Assembly: GCF_002310495.1 (NCBI RefSeq)
Contig: NZ_CP023344.1
Location: forward strand, 3,861,501 to 3,925,500
DNA length: 64,000 bases
Direction of reading: 5' to 3'
Source: Nibricoccus aquaticus
GTDB lineage: Bacteria > Verrucomicrobiota > Verrucomicrobiia > Opitutales > Opitutaceae
Positions 27,346 through 35,873 of this stretch are shown here, in pieces. The notes under the pieces were generated by a model. The model searched no databases. It saw nothing but the letters and a program-made list of their open reading frames with translations, and was not told the origin of the DNA. Each line of letters starts with the position of its first letter. Position 1 is the stretch's first letter. A program made the translations under genes and the position numbers.

Positions 27346-28698
27346 TCAGACGACGCGGTTTTCTTTCATGACCTGCGAGTACCAGTGCGCGCTGAGTTTC
27401 GGCGTGCGCTTCTGCGTGGCGTAATCGACGTAGACGATGCCGAAGCGTTTGCGGTAGCCCTCGGACCACTCGTAGTTGTCCATGAAGGACCAGAGGAAAT
27501 AACCCTTGAGCGGAACGCCCTCGGCGGTGGCGCGCTGGGCGGCGAGGAGGAAATTGCGCAGGTATTCGCGGCGGTGAAGGTCGAGGATTTCACCGTCGGC
27601 GTTGGGGGTGTCTTCGTAGCCCGCGCCGTTTTCGGTGATGTAGATGGATTTCACGCCGTAGAGCTCCTGGACATGGCGGGGCGTCCAGTAGTTGGACTGC
27701 GGTGTGTGGCGCAGCCAGGGGAGATCGGCTTGCGGAAAATTTCCGGTGAAGGGGAGGACGCGCCAGCGTTTGCGCTGCGCCTGCACATAGGAGCCGGCGT
27801 AGATGTTGAGGCCGAGGAAATCGGTAGGCTGCGAGATAAGCGCGAGATCGCCCTTCTGAACTTTCGGACGGTTGGCACCGGCGGCGCGGAGATAGCCGGC
27901 GGGGTAGTGGCCTTTGAAGACGGGATCGAGCAGGTGCCAGTTGCCTTCGTGGAAACACTTCCGGGCGGCGTCTATGTCGGCCGGGGTTTCGGTGAGCGGG
28001 AGATAGGACGGCGGGTTGTGGGTGAGGCCGACGGTGGCACCGCGGCCTCCGTGTTCGCGGACGGCGCGGACGGCGTGGCCGTGGGCGAGGAGGGCGTGGT
28101 GGTAGGCCTGGTTGACGACAGCGTCGGAGTCTTTGGTGCCCGGAGCGTGGATACCGTCTTTGAGAGAGAGGCCGATGAAGCAGGGGATCTCGTTAAGCGT
28201 GATCCAGCGTTTCACGCGGTCGCCGAGGGTTTTCACGACGGTGGTGGCGTAGGGAGCGAAGGCGTCGGGAGTGATGCGCGCGCGCCAGCCGCCGCGATCT
28301 TCGAGGGCTTGCGGGAGATCCCAGTGATAGAACGTGACCCAGGGCGTGATGCCGTGGGCGAGCAGGCGGTCGATGAGGCGGTCGTAGAAGGCGACGCCGG
28401 CGGGATTGAGCGAGCCGTCGCCCTGCGGGTAGAGGCGGCACCAGTTGATGGAGAGGCGGTAGTTTTTCGCACCGAGTTTTTTCATCAGGCGGAAGTCTTC
28501 GTCGAATCGGTGGTAGTGATCGCAGGCGATGGCGGGCGTGTCGCCGTTGAAAACTTTTCCGGGAGTGGCGGCGAAGCGGTCCCAGACGGACTCGCCTTTG
28601 CCGTCGGCGTTGGCGGCGCCTTCGATCTGGGTGGCGGCGGCGGCGACGCCCCAGGTGAAGTTTTTGGGGAAGGAGAGCGTGTTGATGTACTTGGGCAT
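27346..28698 (-). CDS. Cytoplasmic GH1 beta-glucosidase
   Basis: A 450-residue family 1 glycoside hydrolase. The N-terminal signature FTWGVAAAATQIEGA is followed by the acid/base Glu170 in TLNEIP and the nucleophile Glu356 in YITENGAGYED. There is no signal peptide, so it likely cleaves beta-glucosides or other beta-linked disaccharides that have been taken into the cell. It runs convergent to the GH2 gene, only ten bases away. It would complete the breakdown begun by the exported GH27, GH43 and GH2 enzymes, though no sugar transporter is visible nearby. Confidence 0.94.
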   Translation of the reverse strand: MPKYINTLSFPKNFTWGVAAAATQIEGAANADGKGESVWDRFAATPGKVFNGDTPAIACDHYHRFDEDFRLMKKLGAKNYRLSINWCRLYPQGDGSLNPAGVAFYDRLIDRLLAHGITPWVTFYHWDLPQALEDRGGWRARITPDAFAPYATTVVKTLGDRVKRWITLNEIPCFIGLSLKDGIHAPGTKDSDAVVNQAYHHALLAHGHAVRAVREHGGRGATVGLTHNPPSYLPLTETPADIDAARKCFHEGNWHLLDPVFKGHYPAGYLRAAGANRPKVQKGDLALISQPTDFLGLNIYAGSYVQAQRKRWRVLPFTGNFPQADLPWLRHTPQSNYWTPRHVQELYGVKSIYITENGAGYEDTPNADGEILDLHRREYLRNFLLAAQRATAEGVPLKGYFLWSFMDNYEWSEGYRKRFGIVYVDYATQKRTPKLSAHWYSQVMKENRVV

Positions 28699-28874
28699 GG
28701 GATTGAGGCTAAGGATCGTTTGCGAAGGTGATTATGGGGCGAAAAAATTAAGCGGACTTGGCGAGCGCTGCGCATCTGTGAGACGTCTTGTTGAGAAAAA
28801 TTCAACGCGCGGATGATTTTTTGCTACGAGTATTTGAAACTCAGTGTTTATGGGTAACGTCCTGAATACCTGAA

Positions 28875-29711
28875 ATGACGAGCCACGAAATACGACAAAC
28901 CCGGACAGCGCTCAAGATCACGCAGTCTGAACTCGCACGCCGGACCAATCTGAGTGCTTCGGACATCTCGCGCATCGAATGCGGGCACCGTGATGCCGAT
29001 GAAAATGAGCTCGCAGCCATCCGGGCGGCGCTTGGAAGCGGCACTGAATCCGTGGGGAAAGGTTTGATGAAAAGCAAAGTGGTGGAGCCCGTCCGGACTC
29101 CTGAAGTTCCGGTGGTCATCGTACCTGCGGAGATCAAGCCTGCGTTGACGGGGACGGATCTTGCCGATCCTACCAGCTTCGGCGTGCTGCCTGACCTGTC
29201 GCTTTTGGAATCTGCTCGTGCAGGTGCTGCTGATTTTCGCGCCCGATGCGCAGCTGAAATCGTGAAGGCCCAGACGATACTGCATACGCCGCGCGTGCCG
29301 GCGGCGGTATGGCGAGCGTGGCGGCAGTTTGAGAAAGAAGCGTCTGAGATGCTTCGCGCGGGGGCGGTCGTAGTGGAGAACCAAGCACCTGTGGTCCAGA
29401 CGCCACCGCCAGTCTTGCAGGCGGAGTCGGTTGTGATGGCGGAAGCCAAAGCGGAGTCTAAGAGCTTTGGCTCTCTGTTTGTGGAAGCGGCCCGTAAGCT
29501 TTTGCCTGCGGAGACGGTTGAGCGCCTGAACAAGGAGGCGGAGGCGGCACTGGCGGCTGATTCGTCGATGGGTTTTATGAAGCACTTCCGGCGGGTGGCG
29601 GAATCCACTTTGAGTGGGGAACTGCTCCAGCAGATTGCCGACGAGGCAGGCCGGTTGTTGAATTCGACGGATCGCTTGCGCAGTCGTCGTGGGCGCAAGC
29701 AGGCGGCTTAG
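28875..29711 (+). CDS. XRE-family DNA-binding protein with long C-terminal region
   Basis: A 278-residue protein with an N-terminal helix-turn-helix of the XRE/Cro type at about residues 5-55 (RTALKITQSELARRTNLSASDISRIECGHR). A linker with proline-rich stretches leads to a helical C-terminal part (about 125-278) that I do not recognise. The end is basic (RLRSRRGRKQAA). It probably binds an operator and may respond to a partner or ligand through the C-terminal part. The target is unknown. It is divergent from the GH1 gene, which makes that a candidate, but that is only inference. The start at ATG 28875 is clear. Confidence 0.75.
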   Translation: MTSHEIRQTRTALKITQSELARRTNLSASDISRIECGHRDADENELAAIRAALGSGTESVGKGLMKSKVVEPVRTPEVPVVIVPAEIKPALTGTDLADPTSFGVLPDLSLLESARAGAADFRARCAAEIVKAQTILHTPRVPAAVWRAWRQFEKEASEMLRAGAVVVENQAPVVQTPPPVLQAESVVMAEAKAESKSFGSLFVEAARKLLPAETVERLNKEAEAALAADSSMGFMKHFRRVAESTLSGELLQQIADEAGRLLNSTDRLRSRRGRKQAA

Positions 29712-29889
29712 CCGTGGATGGCGGAATGTTTGCCGGCGGCAGGGGCTTAGCGCTGTCGCCACCGATCTTTTTCGGGGCCGGTCAGATCTTCACGGTTACG
29801 GCGCTGACGAAGCAGCGCCCTCCATCGCAAGCGGACAACTCTCAAACAGCCCCTGGCACCACTTGGCTGAGGGCGGCTGATGGAGGGGC

Positions 29890-30576
29890 TTAGATTTTTC
29901 CGGGAAGGCTTGCCGTTTTGGCGGCTTTCTTCGATTCATGCCGAGCGCGCAGGAATTCAAAAACGATGGGAAGCACCGAGAGCAGGATGATCGCGAGGAT
30001 CACGATCTTGAAGTTTTTCTGAATAAAGGGGTGAGTGCCGAAGAGGTAACCCGCGTAGGTGAAGAAATAAATCCAGATGAAGCCGCCGATGATGTTGTAG
30101 GCGATGAAGCGGCTGTAGGTCATGTGGCCGATGCCGGCGACGAAAGGGACGAATGTACGCACGATCGGGACGAAGCGCGCGAGGATGATGGCACGGCCGC
30201 CGTATTTTTCGAAGAAGGCGTGGGCGCGTTCGAGGTGTTTTTTGCGCAGGAAGAAGGAGTCTTCACGGGCGAAGACGCGCGGGCCGATCTTGGAGCCGAT
30301 CCAGTAGTTGAGCGTGTCTCCGATCACGGCTGCGACGAACAGCAGGAGAGCCATCAGGTGGACGTTGAGTCCGGTGTCGGGCATCGCGCAAAACGCGCCG
30401 GCGGCAAACAGGAGCGAGTCGCCTGGCAGGAAAGGCGTCACGACGAGGCCGGTTTCGGCGAAGATGATCGCGAAGAGCACGGCATAGGTCCACAGCCCAT
30501 AATCCTGGATGATCTCAGCCAGGTGGGCGTCGATGTGGAGGATGAAGTCGATGAGCTTTTTGATGAGATCAATCAT
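29890..30576 (-). CDS. DedA-family inner membrane protein
   Basis: A 228-residue DedA/SNARE-associated family protein with four to five membrane spans. It has the family motif FLPGDSLLFAAGAF and the loop GGRAIILARFVPIVRTFVPFVAGIGHM with conserved Arg and Pro. DedA proteins are thought to act in membrane homeostasis and lipid-linked carrier (undecaprenyl phosphate) translocation. The ATG at 30576 (MIDLIKKLID) is preferred over an upstream extension of 60 Ser/Pro-rich residues. The upstream extension would run through the small basic protein gene at 30668 on the same strand in another frame. A terminator lies between that gene and this one. Confidence 0.93.
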   Translation of the reverse strand: MIDLIKKLIDFILHIDAHLAEIIQDYGLWTYAVLFAIIFAETGLVVTPFLPGDSLLFAAGAFCAMPDTGLNVHLMALLLFVAAVIGDTLNYWIGSKIGPRVFAREDSFFLRKKHLERAHAFFEKYGGRAIILARFVPIVRTFVPFVAGIGHMTYSRFIAYNIIGGFIWIYFFTYAGYLFGTHPFIQKNFKIVILAIILLSVLPIVFEFLRARHESKKAAKTASLPGKI

Positions 30577-30610
30577 GGAAGAACCGGGCCGGGCAGGAGA
30601 TTTTGGACGC

Positions 30611-30645
30611 AAAAAAGGCAGGCGTGTGAGACACAGCCTGCCTTT
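30611..30645 (-). terminator. Intrinsic terminator of the small basic protein gene
   Basis: The stem is AAAGGCAGGC (30614-30623) with GCCTGCCTTT (30636-30645). On the minus strand it is followed by six T residues (A run at 30611-30616 on the plus strand). It lies about 20 bases past the small basic protein stop codon and ahead of the DedA start. Confidence 0.85.
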
Positions 30646-30667
30646 GATTGAAAGGGCGTGAGACGGA

Positions 30668-30823
30668 TTAGACGTCGGGCTTGGTTTTGCGGAGACCCTG
30701 GACGCGGTCGCCGGCTTTCCACTGGCCACGCTTTTTGAGGATGTCGACGCGCTCAAAGCGCTTCAGAACGTTACGTTTAACGACGAGGCCGTTGGCTCCT
30801 TGGAGACTTTTATGTTGGGACAT
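30668..30823 (-). CDS. Chlamydiae/Verrucomicrobia small basic protein (51 residues)
   Basis: A short gene: ATG at 30823, TAA at 30668-30670. The translation begins MSQHKSLQGANGLVVKRNVL and continues KRFERVDILKKRGQWKAGDR, then VQGLRKTKPDV. The KRNVLKRFER segment, the KxKKRGxW segment and the KTKP ending match the small basic protein family shared by Chlamydiae, Verrucomicrobia and Planctomycetes (I recall TIGR04137). It is rich in Lys and Arg, so RNA or ribosome binding is a reasonable guess, but the function is not established. It is transcribed on its own, with a clear terminator after it. It is easily missed because it is so short. It supports placing the organism in this superphylum. Confidence 0.88.
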   Translation of the reverse strand: MSQHKSLQGANGLVVKRNVLKRFERVDILKKRGQWKAGDRVQGLRKTKPDV

Positions 30824-30860
30824 GGCGGAATAAAGTAGGTGGTTCGATTCTGTGAAAGGG

Positions 30861-31175
30861 TCAGTTGTAAGTGTTCGCCTTTACCCATGACAAGTATTTT
30901 TCCGAAACGTTTTCGGTGCGAACGGTGATCCATTCGGGCGTTTTGTATGGGTGATGGGTGAGCAGCCACTTTTCGATGTCGGACTCACGTGTGGCGATGA
31001 ACTTAATGGAAATGCGGAATTCCTCTGATCGTTCGGTACGGCCCTCCCATGAGTAGAAAGATGTGATCGGTCCTTCGATTTGGACGCAGGCGGCGAGACG
31101 CGATTCGATGAGTCCAGCGGCCAGAGTTTCGGCTTGCGGCATTGTGGCGACGGTTGTCCAACCGATCATTAGCAT
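30861..31175 (-). CDS. cutA: CutA divalent-ion tolerance protein
   Basis: A 104-residue CutA1-like protein forming trimers with ferredoxin-like subunits. Family features are MIGWTTV, LAACVQIEGPITSFYSWEG, EEFRISIKF, and HPYKTPEWI near the C-terminus. It is linked to copper or divalent-metal tolerance in E. coli, but the direct role is unclear. It starts at the ATG 31175 (or one two codons later), and transcription runs toward the small basic protein. A divergent promoter region of about 115 bases separates it from rpoZ. Confidence 0.9.
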   Translation of the reverse strand: MLMIGWTTVATMPQAETLAAGLIESRLAACVQIEGPITSFYSWEGRTERSEEFRISIKFIATRESDIEKWLLTHHPYKTPEWITVRTENVSEKYLSWVKANTYN

Positions 31176-31289
31176 GGGCTCAAAATTGGTGGCGGCTAGA
31201 GGTGCGCAAGCAGGGAAAAATGCCCTTGACGGTGCTAATTTTTAAGCCTGCGCTACGCGGTTTCATCGCAGCCATTCACCCAGTTATTC

Positions 31290-31502
31290 ATGAGAGACGA
31301 CTATCTTAAGGAAGCCCAGAAGGTCATCAATGACCCCAACGTTTTGATCAACGTGGTGTCGCGTCGCGTGAAACAGCTCAAGCGTGGCAGCCGTCCGCTC
31401 GTGGAGTCGCTCGAAAAGCTTTCTTCCGAAGACGTTGCATTGCGCGAAGTGATCGAAGGCAAAATCAGCTTCGAACTCGCGGTTGGCGCCACTAACAACT
31501 AA
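31290..31502 (+). CDS. rpoZ: RNA polymerase omega subunit
   Basis: A 70-residue protein with the omega signature NDPNVLINVVSRRVKQLKRG and RPLVESLEK, followed by SSEDVALREVIEGKISFE. Omega helps fold and assemble the beta-prime subunit. The ATG at 31290 gives a normal length. A TTGACG at 31226-31231 upstream is a weak candidate -35 box. It starts a run with smpB, thrB and trmL on the same strand; the 68-base spacing to smpB suggests linkage but not necessarily one transcript. Confidence 0.85.
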   Translation: MRDDYLKEAQKVINDPNVLINVVSRRVKQLKRGSRPLVESLEKLSSEDVALREVIEGKISFELAVGATNN

Positions 31503-31570
31503 GTGTTGCGCGTAATCGCGCTGAGGCCGACTGGCGGCTGAGCCCTAAGCCCGGCGCTGATTGAGCCTCT

Positions 31571-32047
31571 ATGTCCGCCCAGAAAAAAGATCCGAATCGC
31601 TACACGGAGATCCGCAATGCCAAGGCGCTGCGGGATTACTCCGTGGACGAAAAATTTGAGGCGGGTCTCGCGCTGAAGGGGACTGAAGTGAAATCGATTC
31701 GTGCGGGACGGGCCCAGATCAGCGACTCGTTTGGGCGATTCGATAAGGGCGAGCTGTGGATGATGAATGCGCACATCGAGGAGTATGCGTATGGAAATAT
31801 TGCGAATCATATCACGCGGCGTACGCGAAAGTTGCTTCTGCACAAACATCAGATCCGCAAGATCGCGCAGGCGATGCAGGTGAGCGGGAAGGCGCTGATT
31901 CCGCTGCGCATGTATTTCAAAGAGGCGCTGGTGAAGGTGGAAGTCGCGCTCTGCACCGGAAAAAAGAATTACGACAAACGCGACGATCTGAAGAAGAAGG
32001 CCGAGATGGACGAAGTGAAAAAGCAGATGAAGACCCACCGGCTATGA
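31571..32047 (+). CDS. smpB: SsrA-binding protein SmpB
   Basis: A 158-residue SmpB that binds tmRNA and delivers it to stalled ribosomes for trans-translation. The family core is seen in NAKALRDYSVDEKFEAGLALKGTEVKSIR, then EEYAYGNI, and the C-terminal tail KKKAEMDEVKKQMK that helps decode the empty A site. No ssrA (tmRNA) gene is recognised in the window. Its stop overlaps the start of thrB (ATGA), so the two are translationally coupled. Confidence 0.95.
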   Translation: MSAQKKDPNRYTEIRNAKALRDYSVDEKFEAGLALKGTEVKSIRAGRAQISDSFGRFDKGELWMMNAHIEEYAYGNIANHITRRTRKLLLHKHQIRKIAQAMQVSGKALIPLRMYFKEALVKVEVALCTGKKNYDKRDDLKKKAEMDEVKKQMKTHRL

Positions 32048-32961
32048 GTCAGCTGTCTCTGCCTGACTCAGTCACGTTGCGCGTTCCTGGAAGCACGTCT
32101 AACTGCGGGGCCGGTTTCGATACGCTCGGGCTGGCGTTGCAGATCTATAATCGGGTCACGCTGAAGCGGGCTGGTTCTGGGTCGGAGATCACGGCGAGTC
32201 GCGAGGAAGATGCTCGCGGGCAGAAGATGGTGGAGACGACGGCGAAGGCGTTTTTTGCGGCAGCGGAGGTCGAGCGTTTTGGGTTTTCGTTTGAGGTGAA
32301 CGGAGAGGTGCCGCCTGCGCGTGGACTTGGCTCCAGCATGACGGTGATTGGCGGGGTGCTGGCGGGTTTGAATGAGTTGTCGGGCGCGAGATTGTCGCGG
32401 CATCAGTTGGTGGAGATCGCGAATGAACTCGAAGGGCATCCGGATAATGCGTCGGCGGCGATCCTCGGTGGATTTTGTGTGGCGAGGTGTGATCCGAAGA
32501 CGAACCGGTATCTGGGTGTCGTGCGCGTGCCGATTTCGGACGAGTTGGTTTTCGTCGTGGCGTCGCCGAGCGTGGAAATGCTGACGAAGGAGTCGCGCGG
32601 CGTGCTGCCGGAGAGGCTTTCATACTTCGATGCGGTGAAGAGCATCAACAGCGCGGCGTTTTTTGCGGCGGCGCTAGCGACGAAGGATTACGCGCAGCTA
32701 CGATACGCTGTCTGTGATTTCATGCATGAACCTTACCGGTTGCCGCGTATTCCGAATGGGCGCATGGCGATCGATGCGGGCATCGTGGCGGGGGCGCTCA
32801 CGGGCTGGTTGAGCGGTAGCGGATCGAGCGTACTGTGTCTGGCGATGCGCGGGAGCGAGGCGGCGGTGGGGCAGGCGATGAGGTCGGCGTTTGCCGAGGT
32901 GAAGATCGCGTGCGAGGTACGGACGCTCATCGCGGACAATGACGGACTGAAGGTTGAGTGA
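32044..32961 (+). CDS. thrB: Homoserine kinase
   Basis: A GHMP-family kinase that phosphorylates homoserine on the way to threonine. It has 305 residues from the ATG at 32044, which overlaps the smpB stop codon by four bases. The GHMP ATP motif PPARGLGSSMT (residues 90-100) is present, along with the N-terminal VPGSTSNCGAGFDTLG and C-terminal WLSGSGSSVLCL. The family's substrate Asn/His segment reads IANELEGHPDNASAAILGG. ThrA and ThrC are not in the window. It is followed by trmL 10 bases downstream. Confidence 0.95.
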   Translation: MSQLSLPDSVTLRVPGSTSNCGAGFDTLGLALQIYNRVTLKRAGSGSEITASREEDARGQKMVETTAKAFFAAAEVERFGFSFEVNGEVPPARGLGSSMTVIGGVLAGLNELSGARLSRHQLVEIANELEGHPDNASAAILGGFCVARCDPKTNRYLGVVRVPISDELVFVVASPSVEMLTKESRGVLPERLSYFDAVKSINSAAFFAAALATKDYAQLRYAVCDFMHEPYRLPRIPNGRMAIDAGIVAGALTGWLSGSGSSVLCLAMRGSEAAVGQAMRSAFAEVKIACEVRTLIADNDGLKVE

Positions 32962-32971
32962 GCCTGCGCTC

Positions 32972-33439
32972 ATGCTGCACATCGTCCTTTTTCAGCCGGA
33001 GATTCCGCAGAACACGGGAAACATCGGGCGCATGTGTGCGCTGACGAAGTCACGGCTGCATTTGATTCATCCACTCGGCTACACGATCACAGACCGGCAT
33101 TTGAAACGGGCGGGGATGGATTACTGGCATTCGCTCGATGTGCATCATCACGAGGACTGGAAATCGTTTCGGGCGAGCGCGGCGGGGCCGAAGCGGCTGT
33201 GGTTGTTCACGACGAAGACGACGCAGTCGTTTTGGAGTGTGAAGTACGAGAGCGGCGACGGGCTGGTGTTTGGCAACGAAGGGCACGGTGCGCCGGAGTG
33301 GCTGCATCAGGAGTTTGGTGACGCGATGCGGGTGACGATTCCTCATGCCGATCCGACGTTGCGGTCGCTCAACTTGAGCACGGCGGCGGGTATCGCGTGT
33401 TATGAGGCGGTGCGGCAGGTGGGGTTTGGGGCGCCGTGA
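32972..33439 (+). CDS. trmL: tRNA (cytidine(34)-2'-O)-methyltransferase TrmL
   Basis: A SPOUT-class methyltransferase of 155 residues that 2'-O-methylates the wobble base of tRNA-Leu. It shows the N-terminal VLFQPEIPQNTGNIGRMCA and the knotted C-terminal motifs LVFGNEGHGAPEW and RSLNLSTAAGIACYEA, typical of TrmL. The ATG at 32972 is preferred over a TTG at 32954 that overlaps the thrB stop. It is the last gene of the rpoZ-smpB-thrB-trmL run. Amino acid synthesis, tRNA modification and ribosome rescue genes here share a strand, likely one operon. Confidence 0.93.
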   Translation: MLHIVLFQPEIPQNTGNIGRMCALTKSRLHLIHPLGYTITDRHLKRAGMDYWHSLDVHHHEDWKSFRASAAGPKRLWLFTTKTTQSFWSVKYESGDGLVFGNEGHGAPEWLHQEFGDAMRVTIPHADPTLRSLNLSTAAGIACYEAVRQVGFGAP

Positions 33440-33495
33440 GTGTGCGTAGTTGGGGGCGGCACTTGCTAAGTTCCGGTCCGTTGGACCGCTCGCGG

Positions 33496-33723
33496 CTACT
33501 TGGCAACGGTACGCAGGTAGAGTTCTTCGACTTTGGTGCGGGCCCAGGGGGTGCGGCGGAGGAATTGGAGACTGGATTTCACGCTGGGATCGAAGTTGAA
33601 GCAGCGGATGTCGATGCGGCGGCCGAGTTCGGCCCAGCCGTGTTTTTCGACGAGCTGGGTGAGGATCATTTCCAGGGTGATCCCGTGGAGGGGGTCTTTG
33701 GGTTTTTGCGTAGGCTGATCCAT
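33496..33723 (-). CDS. DUF2132/VF530-like small protein
   Basis: A 75-residue protein of the VF530/DUF2132 family, which is mostly helical and thought to bind nucleic acid. Recognisable segments are [21 protein letters not shown] and [23 protein letters not shown], which match the family consensus. It is the last gene of a same-strand run that includes two oligopeptide ABC ATPases, with 19 bases between. No other clue to function. Confidence 0.85.
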   Translation of the reverse strand: MDQPTQKPKDPLHGITLEMILTQLVEKHGWAELGRRIDIRCFNFDPSVKSSLQFLRRTPWARTKVEELYLRTVAK

Positions 33724-33742
33724 GAGCTGAGAGGAGACGTGG

Positions 33743-34726
<984 letters not shown>

Positions 34727-34827
34727 GGGCGGATTTTTAACCACAGATTTCACGGATGGGACCGGATGAATCGGAGCCCGGCACGGGTCTCTCGAAGACT
34801 GGCGTTTTGAAATTCATTAGGTGGGCG

Positions 34828-35805
34828 TTATTGGATTTCGCCGGCTTGGACGCGGAGGCAGGCGTGGCGGTGGCCGGGTTTTTCTTCGGCGAGTTCGGGT
34901 GTTTCGACGCGGCAACGGTCGGCGGCGAATTCGCAGCGTGGGGCGAAGGCGCAGCCGGGGGGGAGCTTGGAGACGTCGGGCGGGAGGCCTTGGATGGTGT
35001 AGAGCTCGGAGCCTTTGGGCTGGAGGCCGGGGATGGATCGCTGGAGGCCTCGGGTGTAGGGATGTTTCGGATCGTAGAAGAGTGTGCGGACGTCGGCGGT
35101 TTCGACGATGCGGCCGGCGTACATGACCATGACGCGGTCGCAGAGGCCGGAGACGACTCCTAGGTCGTGCGTGATGAAGATCACGGCCATGCCGAGCTCG
35201 CGCTGCATTTTTTTGATGAGCTCGAGGATCTGCGCCTGGACGGTGACGTCGAGGGCGGTGGTGGGTTCGTCGGCGATGAGGAGCTCGGGTTTCGTGATCA
35301 GCGCCATGGCGATCATGACGCGCTGTCTCATGCCGCCTGAGAACTCGTGCGGGTAATAGTGGATACGCTTGGCGGCGTCGTTGATGCCTACGGCTTGAAG
35401 CATTTCGAGTCCGCGGGCGAGGGCGTCGGCGCGGGAGATTTTTTCGTGGATGAGGAGCGGTTCGATGAGTTGCTCGGAGATCCGCATGTACGGATTGAGC
35501 GAGGTCATTGGATCCTGGAAAATCATGGCGACGCGTTTGCCGCGGATGGCGCGGGCCTGGGCGGGCGTGCAGTGGAGGAGGTCCACGCCGTCGAACATCG
35601 CGCGGCCGCTGGCGATGCGGCCGGGAGGCTGGGGGATGAGGCCCATCAGCGAGTAGCAGGTGACGGATTTGCCGGAGCCGGATTCGCCGACAAGGCCGAG
35701 GGTTTCACCGCGTTCGAGATCGAAGCTGACGCCGTCGACGGCGCGGTACACGCCGCTGCGGGTGTGGAAGTGAGTGCGGAGGTCTTGGACGGAGAGGAGC
35801 GGCAC
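34828..35805 (-). CDS. Oligopeptide/dipeptide ABC transporter ATP-binding protein (OppD/DppD type)
   Basis: A 325-residue ABC ATPase, the usual partner of the downstream OppF-type gene. Features are GESGSGKSVTCYSLMG (Walker A region), FSGGMRQRVMIAMAL (signature), LLIADEPTTALDV (Walker B) and FITHDLGVVSG (H-loop). The C-terminal GCAFAPRCEFAADRC Cys motif is diagnostic of the OppD/DppD class. It sits about 70 bases downstream of the acyltransferase-glycosyltransferase gene and about 100 bases upstream of the OppF-type gene, on the same strand. The permeases must be elsewhere. Confidence 0.94.
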   Translation of the reverse strand: MPLLSVQDLRTHFHTRSGVYRAVDGVSFDLERGETLGLVGESGSGKSVTCYSLMGLIPQPPGRIASGRAMFDGVDLLHCTPAQARAIRGKRVAMIFQDPMTSLNPYMRISEQLIEPLLIHEKISRADALARGLEMLQAVGINDAAKRIHYYPHEFSGGMRQRVMIAMALITKPELLIADEPTTALDVTVQAQILELIKKMQRELGMAVIFITHDLGVVSGLCDRVMVMYAGRIVETADVRTLFYDPKHPYTRGLQRSIPGLQPKGSELYTIQGLPPDVSKLPPGCAFAPRCEFAADRCRVETPELAEEKPGHRHACLRVQAGEIQ

Positions 35806-35873
35806 GGGGAGACGGAAGGAAGAAGGTGAGAACGTGAGAGGGTTAGACGGTGGGAAGGAATCGGAGTGTCGGT

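Noticed and set aside
28820-28874. GAGT-atttgaa-ACTC as operator upstream of the XRE gene
   Set aside because: Arms are only four bases and the spacing gives no more support than chance.
29712-29889. Possible SRP (4.5S) or other small RNA between the XRE gene and DedA
   Set aside because: GTCAG and GAAGCAGC fragments recall 4.5S RNA, but the conserved GGUCAGG...GGAAGGNAGCAGC hairpin is not present in the right order.
30836-30856. GGTTCGATTCTG as a tRNA T-loop
   Set aside because: No acceptor stem, anticodon arm or CCA can be placed around it.
31226-31254. Sigma-70 promoter for rpoZ (TTGACG with a -10 17 bases later)
   Set aside because: The would-be -10 (TGCGCT) is poor, so no promoter is claimed.
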